Source: an uncultured Flavobacteriaceae bacterium (GTDB lineage: Bacteria; Bacteroidota; Bacteroidia; Flavobacteriales; Flavobacteriaceae). Taken from it: a DNA stretch of 64,000 nucleotides. The notes beneath the pieces are model-generated. The model was not told the origin of the DNA, ran no database searches, and worked only from the letters and a program-made list of their open reading frames with translations. A program made the translations under genes and the position numbers. The stretch is from the NCBI GenBank assembly GCA_947498845.1, contig CANMLX010000007.1:62001-126000 (forward strand), given 5' to 3'. Positions 1 through 11,700 of this stretch are shown here, piece by piece. Positions within the stretch are counted from its first letter, which is position 1. Each line of letters begins with the position of its first letter.

Positions 1-795
1 TTTTTTAGCTCTGCCTCTTCCTAAATGTGTTTTAAGTTCTTCTAAAGTGGAGCCCTTTTTGTATAGCTCTTGAATTTCATTATAAAACTTATTCTTAATC
101 AACCTTACTGGCGCTAATTCTTTTAAGGTTAATTTTGTATCACCTTCTTTTGCTGTAACTACTGCATTTTTAAATGCGTCGTGAGAAGAACTTTCTTTAC
201 TAGCTACAAATCGGCTACCTATCTGTACACCATCGGCTCCTAAAATCATGCAAGCAAGCATCCCGCTTCCTGTTGCAATACCTCCAGCTGCTATTATTGG
301 AATTTTAATGTGTTTTTTTATTAAAGGAATTAATGTAAGGGTCGTTGTTTCATCTCTTCCATTATGTCCTCCTGCTTCAAATCCTTCGGCAACTATAGCA
401 TCTACTCCTGTTTCTTGTGCTTTTAAAGCAAACTTTAAGCTACTTACCACATGCACAACAGTTATACCTCTTTGCTGCAACCAATATGTCCATACTTTTG
501 GATTACCTGCAGATGTAAATACAATTTTAACACCTTCTTCAACAATAATATCCATGAGTACTTTTACATCCGGGTATAACATTGGCACATTAACACCAAA
601 AGGTTTTGTTGTCGCTTTTTTACATTTTTGTATGTGCTCGCGAAGCACTTCAGGATACATAGATCCTGCTCCAATTAATCCTAAAATGCCAGAATTACTA
701 GCCGCCGAGGCTAAACGCCAACCACTAGTCCAAACCATTCCTGCCTGGATAATTGGATATTTTATATTGAATAATTTTGTTATGGTTTGACTCAC
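1..795 (-). CDS. Nitronate monooxygenase-like flavoprotein (NPD/FabK-type), C-terminus cut by window edge
   Basis: The 265 codons visible match the FMN-dependent TIM-barrel family that includes nitronate monooxygenase (2-nitropropane dioxygenase), which oxidises alkyl nitronates. The N-terminal strand with PIIQAGM, the glycine-rich AEGFEAGGHNG segment with its His, and the phosphate-binding IPIIAAGGIATG and GADGVQIGSRF segments are all present. The start is GTG at 793-795, which overlaps the TAG stop of the upstream protease gene by one base. The first internal ATG would remove the PIIQ strand, so it is less likely. The reading frame runs off base 1, so perhaps 50 residues are missing. The exact substrate is uncertain, because this family includes enoyl-reductase-like and uncharacterised members. 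Confidence 0.85.
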   Translation of the reverse strand, partial: MSQTITKLFNIKYPIIQAGMVWTSGWRLASAASNSGILGLIGAGSMYPEVLREHIQKCKKATTKPFGVNVPMLYPDVKVLMDIIVEEGVKIVFTSAGNPKVWTYWLQQRGITVVHVVSSLKFALKAQETGVDAIVAEGFEAGGHNGRDETTTLTLIPLIKKHIKIPIIAAGGIATGSGMLACMILGADGVQIGSRFVASKESSSHDAFKNAVVTAKEGDTKLTLKELAPVRLIKNKFYNEIQELYKKGSTLEELKTHLGRGRAKK

Positions 796-2411
796 TATTT
801 TTTTATAAGCTTAATTGTCTTTCTGCCTTTTTCAAATTCTATATTAGCAATATATATTCCCTTAGATAATGCTACTGTATTGATAGTACCTTCACCTTCT
901 TGAACTAAAAAAGATTGTATTTTCTTTCCTAAAACATCATATATGTGTATTGCTAAAACGTTTTGATCTGGAGGCGTTATAAAATTAATTTTATCTTTAA
1001 AAGGGTTTGGATATACATAACTATTATTTACTTCTTTTTTATATGATGTTGTAGATAGTTCTTGGTCGAGTATTGCCTCCAAATCGGGTATCCCATAGCC
1101 TAAAAAATAATCTGGCATCTCATATTGCGATGCCGAAGCTCTTACTAATTGCATAATTTCTAAAGGTGTTTTATCTGGTAATGCCTGTTTTAAACACACA
1201 ATCCCTCCCGCTATAATTGGCGAACTAAAAGATGTGCCATTAAATGTTGTTATTACATCATTTTCTGTAATAACATAACTTGCTAAGCCTTGTGCTACTA
1301 TATCTGGTTTTTGACTAGGCTGTGTAGCATTACCCATTGAGCTAAACGATGCATAAGTGCCACTTGCATTAACTGCCCCTATACTTAAAACGCCTTGAGC
1401 ATCTGCTGGAGCCCCCACAATACCCCAAGTATTATTCCCAGAATTCCCTGCTGAATTAACCAATAACAGCCCTTTTTCAAAGGCTTTATTAGCACCTTTT
1501 GTTATAAATGCCGTATCACCATCCATATCACTTGGCGAATAGCTATAGTTAGCATTATCATACGTTGTATATCCTAATGATGTGTTTATTACATCCACTC
1601 CTAAACTATCAGCCCGTTCTACAGCTTCTACCCAATAACTTTCCTCAACTGGGTTTTCGCTTGCAGCATCTTCTGTTATAAATAAATAATATGAAGCATT
1701 TGGTGCTGTACCTACAAATTGATCTTGAATAAAACCTGCCATAGTACTTAGTACTAACGTACCGTGATTGCTAGCCGTATTTGCATATATATTAGATGTT
1801 CTATTTACAAAATCGTACCCATCTAGTAAATGTCCCGTATCTCTTAATTTTTGAAAAGCAGACATTGTATTTACATTTGGAAAACCTGAATCCATTAATG
1901 CTACTGTAATGCCTTCGCCCGTATAATTAGCTTCATGTAATACATCGCCATTAAACATTTTAATTTGATTTAAGGCATTACCATAATTAAACGTTGTTGC
2001 TGCTGCTTCTTTCTTAGAGATTCTTTTTTGTTTTGCAGCTTTTGTTGTATTTAGGTTTTTATTGGCAAATTCTACATTACTAACAAAACTTAAATCTTCT
2101 AAAGCTTGTATACTTTCTTGAGTGCCTCTTACATGTACGGCATTAAACCATTTAGATTTAGCCATTACTGTAATGCCTGTTGCATTTTTAAGCTGTGAAA
2201 TGTAATTTTCATTTACAGGTACATCTTGTTGATCAATTGAAATCCCATATTTCTGCTTTCTATCAATCGATTTTTGAGTAAGTATGCTTATTGGATTGTT
2301 AATCGCAGCCTGAACATTTAATTTGTCTATTAAATATATCCAAGCATCTTGTTGAGCAACTACATTAAAGTGAATAGTTAAGTAAACTATGAATAAAACT
2401 ATTTTTTTCAT
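795..2411 (-). CDS. Secreted subtilisin-like S8 serine protease with type IX secretion sorting domain
   Basis: This is a 538-residue secreted endopeptidase. It has a signal peptide (about 1-19, ending VVAQ), a propeptide-like region (about 20-140) and an S8 catalytic domain (about 160-450). The catalytic Asp is D174 in ALMDSGFP, the His is H216 in SNHGT, the oxyanion Asn is N323 in AGNSG, and the Ser is S394 in NGTSFSSP. The last ~75 residues (from about YVYPNPFKDKI to the KTIKLIKK end) are a type A T9SS C-terminal domain, so the enzyme should cross the outer membrane by type IX secretion and be surface-bound or released. It begins 23 nt after the mnmA stop and overlaps the next gene by one base, which suggests co-transcription. 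The physiological substrate cannot be inferred. Confidence 0.92.
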   Translation of the reverse strand: MKKIVLFIVYLTIHFNVVAQQDAWIYLIDKLNVQAAINNPISILTQKSIDRKQKYGISIDQQDVPVNENYISQLKNATGITVMAKSKWFNAVHVRGTQESIQALEDLSFVSNVEFANKNLNTTKAAKQKRISKKEAAATTFNYGNALNQIKMFNGDVLHEANYTGEGITVALMDSGFPNVNTMSAFQKLRDTGHLLDGYDFVNRTSNIYANTASNHGTLVLSTMAGFIQDQFVGTAPNASYYLFITEDAASENPVEESYWVEAVERADSLGVDVINTSLGYTTYDNANYSYSPSDMDGDTAFITKGANKAFEKGLLLVNSAGNSGNNTWGIVGAPADAQGVLSIGAVNASGTYASFSSMGNATQPSQKPDIVAQGLASYVITENDVITTFNGTSFSSPIIAGGIVCLKQALPDKTPLEIMQLVRASASQYEMPDYFLGYGIPDLEAILDQELSTTSYKKEVNNSYVYPNPFKDKINFITPPDQNVLAIHIYDVLGKKIQSFLVQEGEGTINTVALSKGIYIANIEFEKGRKTIKLIKK

Positions 2412-2434
2412 AGGTCATGGGGTTTATCGCTAAG

Positions 2435-3622
2435 TTACGAAATTACTCCCGAACCTATAAGCTCATCTTCCAAATACCAAGCTGCAAACTGTCCTTCTGT
2501 AATTGCAGATTGATCATTCTCAAATTCTACATAGAGTCCACTGTTTACTTTATATAATGTTGCCTTTTCTAAAGGTTGACGATAACGAATTCTGGCTAAT
2601 ACGTCCATAGTTTGATCTAATTGCAATGCTAAATCTTCTCTTACCCAATGTAATTCTTCATTAGTAATAAAAAGTACTTTTTTTAGTAAGCCTGGATGTT
2701 GTTTACCTTGACCAGTGTATATGATGTTGTCCTTAACATCTGTATCTATAACAAATAAAGGTTCTACTGTACCTCCAACTGCTAAGCCTTTTCTCTGCCC
2801 TTTTGTAAAATAATGAGCGCCTTGATGTTTCCCCACTATTTTAGCATTAACTAAACTGTAATCTAGTTTTCTTGACAAATATTTTAACTCTTCTTCCTTA
2901 GAAACAAAATCATTCTTTTCTTCTTTAAAAATGGGTTCTTCTTTTGCTACTTCAACAATTACACCTTCTTTTGGCTTTAATTGTTGCTGTAAAAAATCTG
3001 GCAACTTTACTTTCCCAATAAAACAAAGGCCTTGTGAATCCTTCTTTTCTGCTGTAACCAAATCTAATGCTGTCGCTATTTCTCGCACTTCGGGTTTTGT
3101 TAATTCACCTATAGGAAATAATGACTTTGCTAATTGCTCTTGGGATAATTGACATAAAAAATAAGATTGATCTTTATTCCCATCAACACCAGCCAAGAGT
3201 CTATGTATTTCTTTATTATTTTTGTTTAACGTAGATTTTCTACAATAATGCCCAGTAGCTACAAAATCTGCTCCTAGTTCCAGAGCTATATCCATAAAGA
3301 CATCAAACTTGATTTCTCTATTACAAAGTACATCTGGATTGGGTGTTCTACCGCTTTCGTATTCGTTAAACATGTAATCTACAATACGCTCTTTGTATTG
3401 TTCACTTAAGTCTACTGTTTGAAAAGGAATTCCTAATTTATCGGCTACCAACATAGCATCATTACTATCGTCTAACCATGGGCATTCATTAGAGATTGTT
3501 ACCGAATCATCGTGCCAATTTTTCATAAAAAGACCTATAACCTCATACCCTTCTTCTTTAAGAATATGTGCGGCAACACTAGAATCCACACCACCGGAAA
3601 GCCCTATAACAACACGCTTCAT
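2435..3622 (-). CDS. mnmA: tRNA-specific 2-thiouridylase MnmA
   Basis: MnmA transfers sulfur to U34 of tRNA-Lys, -Glu and -Gln in the cytoplasm, making the s2U part of mnm5s2U. I chose the ATG at 3620-3622 (395 aa, [15 protein letters not shown]) over an ATG seven codons upstream, because the PP-loop motif SGGVDS normally lies within the first 15 residues. The two catalytic cysteines are visible as C100 in [12 protein letters not shown] and C200 in SQGLCFIG. The protein is longer than the E. coli enzyme because of a lysine/glutamate-rich insert after the second Cys region (about residues 220-250). I believe this insert is usual in Bacteroidota. The C-terminal beta-barrel (about 300-395) is intact. 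Confidence 0.96.
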   Translation of the reverse strand: MKRVVIGLSGGVDSSVAAHILKEEGYEVIGLFMKNWHDDSVTISNECPWLDDSNDAMLVADKLGIPFQTVDLSEQYKERIVDYMFNEYESGRTPNPDVLCNREIKFDVFMDIALELGADFVATGHYCRKSTLNKNNKEIHRLLAGVDGNKDQSYFLCQLSQEQLAKSLFPIGELTKPEVREIATALDLVTAEKKDSQGLCFIGKVKLPDFLQQQLKPKEGVIVEVAKEEPIFKEEKNDFVSKEEELKYLSRKLDYSLVNAKIVGKHQGAHYFTKGQRKGLAVGGTVEPLFVIDTDVKDNIIYTGQGKQHPGLLKKVLFITNEELHWVREDLALQLDQTMDVLARIRYRQPLEKATLYKVNSGLYVEFENDQSAITEGQFAAWYLEDELIGSGVIS

Positions 3623-3768
3623 AATTAAAAAATTAGAGTGCAAAGATACGCAATTTTAAGGCTTAGAAGTCAATTATAATTTTCTGTAAATAAGCTTCAA
3701 ATTATTTTTTTGTTTATTGTTTTATAAAAAAAATTAAACACTTTAAAATATTTTGTTTAACTTTGAGT

Positions 3769-3776
3769 TATATTTG
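3769..3776 (+). promoter_or_regulatory. Candidate Bacteroidota -7 element (TATATTTG) before the fasciclin gene
   Basis: TATATTTG fits the TAnnTTTG -7 consensus of the Bacteroidota primary sigma factor and lies 30 bases before the ATG at 3807. The nearest upstream TTTG (3752-3755) is closer than the usual spacing, so the -33 half is weak. Confidence 0.45.
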
Positions 3777-3806
3777 TTAAACAAACATTAATTAAACTAA
3801 AAAATT

Positions 3807-5225
3807 ATGAAAAAAGTAACAGCCTTAAGTAAAAACTTACTACTACTTATTATGACATTAGCAATCTTGTCATGTAGTAATGATGATGATAATAATGACA
3901 AAGCACCCGAAAATACCCCTGAGACTATCACCGAGCTAGCAGTTGCTACACCTAATCTTAGCTCTCTAGTAGCTGCTCTACAAAAAGCAAATCTTGCTCA
4001 AACACTTGATGATCCTGGTAACTATACGGTATTTGCTCCAACAAATGCAGCTTTTGATGCTTTTCTATCTGCAAATAATTTTGCATCATTAGACGATGTT
4101 CCTGTAGATGTGTTAACTCAAGTTTTATTAAATCATGTAATTGATGGTGAAGTTAAATCTACAGCCTTAACTACTGGATATGTAAAAACACTTGCGAAAG
4201 TTACCTTAGATGATAAAGAATTAAATGTAAGCATGTTTATAAACACTTCTGGAGAAGTTCTTATAAATGGTGTTTCTAAACCAGATACAGCTAACTTAGA
4301 TATTGATGCAACAAATGGTGTAATACATATTGTAGATGCCGTAATAGGTTTACCTAATATTGTAGATCATGCACTAGCGAACCCTTCATTAACTAGTCTT
4401 GTTGCTGCTTTAAGTGCTGCAGATGGAGATTTAGTAAATGTATTAAAAGGAGATGGTCCTTTTACTGTTCTTGCTCCTCTTAATGATGGTTTTACCGAAT
4501 TTTTAGATGGTGCTGCTTTATCTAGTATTCCTACAGATGATCTTGCTCAGGTTTTATTAAATCATGTTTTAAGTGGCGCTACGTTATCGACAGATTTAGT
4601 TAATGCAGTTGCAGGATATACATCAACAAAAACTAAAGTATTTGATGACAGATATTTAAGTTTGTACTTTGACACTACCGATGGTGTTAAATTTAACGGA
4701 AAATCTACTGTACAAGCAGCCGATATAGTAGCGAGTAATGGTATTATTCATGCCGTTGATAAAGTAATTGGTTTACCTACAGTTGTTGACTTTGCTACAT
4801 CTAATCCTAACTTCTCATCTTTAGTAGCGGCCTTAACCAGAGAAGCTTCATTTACCTATGTAGCGACATTGTCTACTGCAAATGGTACTGCTCCAGCTCC
4901 TTTTACTGTATTTGCTCCTACAGATATGGCTTTTACTGATTTATTAACCGAATTAGGAGCTGCATCTTTAGCAGATATTGATACAGCTACTTTAGAAGCG
5001 ACATTAAACCATCATGTTGTTGCTGGCGCAAATGTTGTTTCTTCTAGTTTAATGGATAATATGACTGTGACTACTTTAGGTGGTGACATCACAGCAAATG
5101 TAACTGGTGGAGCAACTTTAACAGATGCCAATAATAGAGTTAGTAATATTGATGCTGTAGATGTTCAAGCTGCTAACGGTGTTATACATGTAATAAATAA
5201 GGTGGTTTTACCTCCTTTACAATAA
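3807..5225 (+). CDS. Lipoprotein with three fasciclin (FAS1) domains
   Basis: This 472-residue protein starts with a lipoprotein signal peptide. The lipobox is ILSC with C23, and the next residues, SNDDDNND, resemble the acidic export signal that sends Bacteroidota lipoproteins to the cell surface. Three FAS1 domains follow at about 42-182, 187-323 and 328-468. Each has the TVFAPTNAAF-type first motif (TVFAPTNAAF, TVLAPLNDGF, TVFAPTDMAF) and the closing NGVIHIVDAVIG-type second motif. FAS1 proteins mediate adhesion to other cells, matrix or polysaccharide, so an adhesive or biofilm role is likely but inferred. The gene is monocistronic, with a -7-like element upstream and a hairpin terminator at 5270-5308. 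Confidence 0.93.
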   Translation: MKKVTALSKNLLLLIMTLAILSCSNDDDNNDKAPENTPETITELAVATPNLSSLVAALQKANLAQTLDDPGNYTVFAPTNAAFDAFLSANNFASLDDVPVDVLTQVLLNHVIDGEVKSTALTTGYVKTLAKVTLDDKELNVSMFINTSGEVLINGVSKPDTANLDIDATNGVIHIVDAVIGLPNIVDHALANPSLTSLVAALSAADGDLVNVLKGDGPFTVLAPLNDGFTEFLDGAALSSIPTDDLAQVLLNHVLSGATLSTDLVNAVAGYTSTKTKVFDDRYLSLYFDTTDGVKFNGKSTVQAADIVASNGIIHAVDKVIGLPTVVDFATSNPNFSSLVAALTREASFTYVATLSTANGTAPAPFTVFAPTDMAFTDLLTELGAASLADIDTATLEATLNHHVVAGANVVSSSLMDNMTVTTLGGDITANVTGGATLTDANNRVSNIDAVDVQAANGVIHVINKVVLPPLQ

Positions 5226-5269
5226 AAATCTTGGTTTGTTTGACATAGGCTAATTTAATAGTGTCTATG

Positions 5270-5308
5270 AAAAAAGTCGTCTGAAAAGTAATTTTTAGGC
5301 GATTTTTT
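5270..5308 (+). terminator. Rho-independent terminator after the fasciclin gene
   Basis: An A-run, an imperfect stem (GTCGTCTGAAAA paired with TTTTTAGGCGAT) and a T6 tract form a hairpin 45 bases after the stop codon. The stem has one or two mismatches. Confidence 0.65.
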
Positions 5309-5356
5309 GCTTACAATGAAGCTTATTTTGATGCGTTATATTTTTTTTTGAATATA

Positions 5357-5519
5357 ATACCATTTACACTTTGAATTTACTGCAATAAAACACCCTTTTT
5401 TCCTTTCTATTTCATTATTAAATGAAACCGTAAACTTAGGCTATGCTTTAATCTTCTAATTCATACAAAGAAAAAAATCATTATTTTCTTTTACAGTAAA
5501 TTCAAAATATAACTGGTAT
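5357..5519. repeat. MITE-like repeat, copy A (163 bp)
   Basis: The ends form ~26-bp imperfect terminal inverted repeats. The left end reads ATACCATTTACACTTTGAAT, and the right end is its near-complement running back from GGTAT at 5519. Both continue to TTTACTG. The interior holds GGCTATGCTT and ATCATTATTTTCTTTTACAG segments that recur in the copies at 12502-12663 and 16451-16613. No coding capacity is seen, so it is probably moved by a transposase elsewhere in the genome. Confidence 0.8.
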
Positions 5520-5650
5520 AATACCAATTTTACTATATTGGTATTGATAGCCCGAACTGGATGTTGACTAGGAATAAAACTGTCATAATCTGGAGGCAGA
5601 AGATTTAATTGAGACTGATGATTGGTCTTATAAACTGGTAATGCTTTCAT
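5520..5650 (-). pseudogene. Truncated N-terminus of an IS1182-like transposase
   Basis: An ORF starting at 5650 encodes about 40 residues typical of the N-terminus of IS1182-family transposases: VYKTNHQSQLNLLPPDYDSF, then IPSQHPVRAIN. It then runs directly into MITE copy A, whose sequence supplies the last ~20 codons of the apparent 64-aa ORF. The DDE catalytic region is absent, so this is a dead fragment. A short inverted repeat (ACCAAT ... ATTGGT, 5523-5543) sits at the junction. Family assignment rests on remembered N-terminal similarity. Confidence 0.65.
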
Positions 5651-5670
5651 TATACCAAATAAACTAATTC

Positions 5671-5705
5671 AAAAAAAATAGAGACTGCCTTTTTAGACAG
5701 CCTCC
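5671..5705 (-). terminator. Rho-independent terminator after the GH86 gene
   Basis: On the minus strand GAGGCTGTCT pairs with AGGCAGTCTC (G-U pairs allowed) around a short A-rich loop and is followed by TATTTTTTTT. It lies 25 bases downstream of the GH86 stop codon. Confidence 0.85.
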
Positions 5706-5729
5706 ATTCTTTAAATAAAATTAAGTATT

Positions 5730-8700
5730 TTACTTAATAGTCACTCGCCTTTCTAAGTCAATACCATTTCCTAAAATTCTAAGAAAATATACTCCCGAAT
5801 TCAAGGTAGAGATATCAAGTTGACCTTTAGATTTAAATACTAATTGTTTTCTAAATATTAGTACCCCGTTTAAGTCGAACAGAGTCATTTGATATGTCCC
5901 ATCTTCAAGTCCCTTAATATTAATTACATCATCTGCAGGAATAGGAAATACGTTTACTTGTAATCCCCTTGAAGGTGTGTCAATTTTACTTGTTAAAGAT
6001 CCCGTAGTCAAGATAATTTTATCCATATTCCACTGCCAAGTTTGACTCCCAGATGCTATAATTCTTACAGTATGATTTCCAGCAGACAAACTTACTGTAC
6101 CTCCATTTAATGAGGTGTAAGCATCCCACTCACCATTATTAGGAACATCGGTTGTAGTAGCCACAGTACCATCAACAGAAAGTTGAACTTGCGCATTATT
6201 AGAAGGGGTAGAGATCAGGTATTCGATATTGTAGGTCCCTGCAACCGTCACATTAATACCATATTCTGCCCAATCATTACTATTTACATAATTAACTCCA
6301 ATTGCTGTTCTATTCATGCCCAACCCTGGTCCATTAGCAAATGCATCATTATATGTTCCACTTGTATTGCCAAAAGTTTCGGCCTCTATAATTAATGTAT
6401 TATTACTAACAGATGTATTTACTGTAATTGATGTCTCAGCAGTAAATCCACCATCTTCTGCAGTGACAGTTATAGTGGCACTTCCATTAGAAATTGCAGA
6501 TACCAATCCATTACTATCTACTGTTGCTACTGCATCGTTAGATGAACTCCAACTTACGTTACTATTAGTTGCATTAGAAGGCACAATAGACTCATTTAAA
6601 TTAGAAGTATCGCCAATATCTAGAGATAATGAACTTTCAGAAACAGTAATACCTGTTACTGGCACCAAAATAAATCCATCATCTATTGAGGATAGTATCG
6701 TCTTGTCAAGATTCCATTGAAAATATGTTCCTGTAGCTACTAATCGTAATGTATGCATCCCAGTTGTTAAGTTTACATTTGTACCAGCTGTTGTAGTATT
6801 AAAGGCTGTAGGGGATCCTGTTTGAGTGATTGCCTGTGTATCTATAATATTCCCATCTAATATATATTGAATATTTTGATTTACTCTATTTGAGCCAGCT
6901 ACAAAATTCACCTTGTACTCACCAGCTGTAGCTACATTAAATGTATATTCCAACCAATCTGTATTAATGATCTCATGCATATAAGTTATCGTACCTACTG
7001 TACCAATCTTACCTCCACGAGTACCATTTTGATTTACTCCTCCCATACTGCTATAATCTTCAGCTTCAATCACAATATCATTTCTAGGAGTCGAAGTACC
7101 TACAATTATATCTGTGCTAGCAGTAAAGCTACCATCATTTGTGGTCACAGTAATAGTCGCATTTCCAGTAGAAACTGCAGTTACCAACCCATTACTATCT
7201 ACTGTTGCAATACCATCATTAGATGAACTCCAACTTACACTTGTATCGGTTGCATTAGATGGTGCAATTGTTGCACTTAGGTTTGATGTGTTACCTACAT
7301 CTAATGATAATGATGTAGGAGTTACAGAAACCCCTGTTACTGGAATAGTTGACGTTACCACTTCAATTGAGCTAGTAGCAGTAAAGCCTCCATCGGTTGT
7401 GGTGACTGTAATTGTCGCAGTACCATTTGATACTGCTAATACTTCTCCATCATCGGTGACGGTTGCCACACTATCATTAGATGAACTCCAACTTACACTT
7501 GTATCGGTTGCATTTGATGGAGCTACGCTGGCATTAAGATTAGATGTACGACCTACTTGTATTGATACCGATGTAGGAGTTACAGAAACTCCTGTTACAG
7601 TAATATTAGATGCTGTTACCTCAACCGATGTAGTAGCTGTAAAACTTCCATCTGCTGTAGTTACAGTAATAGTGGCATTACCTCCTGATACTGCAGATAC
7701 TAATCCATTAGTATCTACAGAAGCAATAGTATCATCACTTGATGACCAAGTTACTAGCTGATTACTTGCATTAGCTGGAGTAATCGTTTTTGTTAACTGG
7801 CTCGTTTGTCCAACATCTAAAGTCACTGAAGTTGGTGTTACATTTACTCCTGTAACAGGCACATTTGGATTTGTATTACCAGCTCGGAGTTCAAATCGTT
7901 CCATATTCCATTGCCAGTCAGCAGTACCTGAAGATTCTAAACGAATGGTATGGACTCCAGCCGAAATATTCACTGGTGCAACTACAGATAGAGCCTTAAA
8001 ATCATCATAATCCCCATTGTTAGGCACATCAGCTACCGATACTTGTACTCCATCAACAAACATGGTTACACCAGCACCATCATTTGGGCTACCCATGTAA
8101 TATGTAATTGAATAATCACCACCTTCAGGAAAAGTCACTTCATAATCAACCCAATCACCTGTTTGATTAAAATTAATTGCTCCCTCTCCATTGACTTCAT
8201 ATCTATCGAAACCACCATTTGCACCTCCTGTTGCTATATAATCCTCAGCCTCAATAATGATAGTCTTAGATATCAATATATCACTACTTCCAGAAACAGT
8301 ACTGTTCTCTGAAGAAGTCGCAGTGATCGTTACCGTTCCATTAGCAATTGCTCCTGCTGTTACCAATCCATTTTGATCAACTGTTGCCAAACTTGGATTA
8401 CTGGATGACCAAACTAAACTAGTTTGAGTGGTCCATGCAGGTACTAATTCGGCAGTTAATTGTGTGGATAATCCAGGAAATAAATTCACATTTCCAGGCA
8501 AATTAATAATTGTAACTTCTTCCACTACTTCGTCTTGCTGAGATGTAATTTCAACACTCGCAGTAAATCCACCATCGTCTGTTGTAGCGGTAATCGTTGC
8601 ATTACCTTGACCTACTCCTGTTACTAAACCACTAGTGGCATCAACACTTACAATTCCAGAATTGGAAGAAGACCAAGTCATATTTTTATTAAAGGTATCT

Positions 8701-11700
8701 TCAGGAAGGATTTTTGCAATCAGCTGAATATTATCTCCTACTTGAACACTTCTAATACCATCTTCTATACTTACTGATGTTGCTCTAATATGATCAATTA
8801 CTTCAACATTAACAGTACAAGAACTTAGCTTTGTAGACCCATCCATTAGACTAACTGTATATGAATAATTAGTTCCAACAGCAGGAGCACTACTTAAATT
8901 GTAGGATACATTTACCACTTCATCACCAAAATGAGTTAAAGTTTCACTACCTGAACCTAATACGGTATTACCTTGTTTAAATTCTACCACTACTGTTCTA
9001 GCTCCTGTAATTCTAACAGGAACTTCTACTTCTATAGCCTCTAAAGGTCTGACTTGAGTTGGAAGCTTATGACATTTTACAAATTCTTCACCTTCAATAG
9101 TAACATATACTTCTATTGATGCTGTATGAGTGATATTTCCTGAAGCTGTATCGATTACAGTTGCGGTTATTGTTGCTGTTTCATTTACTGTTTTTCCTAA
9201 CAATTTCCCTGTTGATGTCACTTCTACAATTTCTGGATCACTTGAACTCCATTCTATTAATTGTACCGTTGCATCTGCTGGTGAAACTGTTGCTGTTAAT
9301 GGCATATTGGTAAATCTCTTTACTGTTATGTTACTACCTTCTGAAATGCTAACTCCTGTCACTGGAATAGCTGCAAATGGGGTAGCACTTATCTCTTTGG
9401 TTGCTACCGCTGAACCATTATCTATACTTGTAGCAGTTATTGTTGTTGTTCCTGATGTTGCTACTCCTGTCACTACTCCAAACTCGTCTACTGTTGCTAC
9501 ATCTGTATCTGATGAACTCCATGTAATCCCTTTATTAGTCGCATTTTCTGGTGTGAAGGCGATACTTAATGGTAGCTCTTCTCCTTGTTCTACTGAATTT
9601 TCTCCTTCAATAGCAATACTACTCACTGCTACACTTCCTTCATCTCCTCTTCCTGGTTCTTTTGTCATATCCCATGTCTGTAAGATAAAGGTTGAATACT
9701 CCGAATTATGACCGTGATTGATCACCTCGATTACGTTATTAGTTTGAAGGAATTCTAGAGGTACATCTTGCTCCATAACACCATACCACCCTGTTCCACT
9801 TCTTACTCTTTCTCTTCCTCTCCAGTCTTGATCATCTCCTTCTTTGATAAGTACATGGCCATTAACTATAATTTCCATCTTCTTGGTTCTAAAGGTATTT
9901 AATCCTATTCTCAAGGTAGCTTCGCCTATTGCTGGTACTACTACATTATTAATTTGAGTTGTTATTTTACTCCTTCCTCCTACTGCTACATGACATTTTT
10001 GTCCTCCTAAAAAGGTGGTCTCATTTGTTAATGGTTCTCCATAAAATCTAACTTCTTTTGATTCTTGATCGATAGTCACAGGGTTTGTAAACTCATAATC
10101 TAAGACCATAGTGGCACTCCCGTTAAGTAATATACTACCTGGAGCACTGGCAAAGGCTGATTTATCATTTACGGGTTCATTCTTAGCTGCATCAAAGTAC
10201 TGATGCGTAACATTTATACTTTTTACTGAATTTGCATAGTCATCAAAATAGTTCAAGTTAATTGTGGTTGGGTCTACCTCAAGATTATTTAAAATCAAAT
10301 AAACATGGTTACCATCTACATAAGCATCCACCTGTATATCTCGATCACTTGATTTTGTATCTATTCTTGTCCCTTTTACATCTTTCCATAATTCATAAAA
10401 CAATATTATATTACTCCATTCCCAGTTTTCATGATCATAACGACTCTTTCCTCCTTCCTCTGAATAATCACCAACAGGATCCATCATTGTTACACTATAA
10501 CGTTCTGTTAGTTTTCCACTTGCATCAAAGATATCTCCCCACTGTGCTTTAACTGGTGTAAAAGGCATAGTTAATGTTAAATGAGAAGGGCGTTCTAAAA
10601 ACTGCATCTGCATTTGATTGAATGGCATTAAATTCCACCAATCTCTTGTCTTGTATGGTCTTTGGCTAGTTCCTGGTCCTACTGCTCCAAATTCTGAGAT
10701 GATAATATCTTTTTTGTTTCCAAATTTGCGCATATCATACCATTCCATTAAATCTAACATCGCTTCGGTATGGCCTCCGGATCGGATTGTACTTTTAGTT
10801 TCGTCTAGTTGAGGCCAGTCGTAAATATGCACACTATAAAAATCCATATTCGCGCCACAATTATCTATAAAGCCTTGAAACAAACCATCCCATTGCCACC
10901 ATTTTTCTTTTCTATGATCCCAAGTAACACTTGTTGCGGCTTCTTTTATAATATCGTCTCCATTTGTGATATAAAAATTAGGATCCTGACGTAAAACAAA
11001 ATCAGGAGCTTGAAAATCATGCTGTCCCCAAGTCATTCCTCCTATTTTTGGGGCAGCGCTTCCCAGTACTTCTTTAAATATTTTAGCTGATTCGTTATGG
11101 TATTCCCACAATAATTCTGGGCTGGTTACAAACATTTCAAAATATCCAAACATTTCCATATCTGGCTCATTAATACATTCCCAATATTCTGGCATAGGTT
11201 CTCCTATACCAGCTCCATTTTTAGAGAAATGATTATCTAGGTAATGTGCCATCCAATAGGCTGAGGCTTTTACATCAAAGACTTGCCATTCATTATCGCC
11301 TTTATTTACTCTACCTGGACCACCAGTATGCCAATCTAGTGTTGGGTAATTAGGATGAGGCGTCATTCCCATTATCATATTTCGGGATTTGTTTTCGTAT
11401 TGACGTCTGTCTCCAAAAAAATCTGTTTCGTACCATTCTTTTAAGCCTTGTCCGTATGACTTTAGATAATTTACATCTGGCCAATTTGGTCTCTCTGGGT
11501 CTTCGGTTACCAAGCTATTTTTCCATCCAGCTGAACCGTTATCACGACCAAAATAGACATCCAAATCATTCATGAGATAGTCCATCATGTCTTGATGTCC
11601 AGTCCAATCTCTCTCTGTTAGGGAGGCATGAAGGGTCATATGGCGTTCTCTACCAAAATCTGAAATCCCATCCACAGAGTGTTTCATATTAAAATTAATA

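Noticed and set aside
248..790. Long plus-strand ORF opposite the nitronate monooxygenase-like gene
   Set aside because: The minus strand encodes a clear family match over the same bases, and the plus-strand product has no recognisable motif.
3623..3643. Seven-codon longer start for mnmA
   Set aside because: The inner ATG places the PP-loop at the usual distance, and the extra residues match nothing.
7114..9711. Several long plus-strand ORFs opposite the agarase Ig-like repeats
   Set aside because: They mirror the repetitive Big_2 coding sequence and have repeated low-information products, as expected for shadows.
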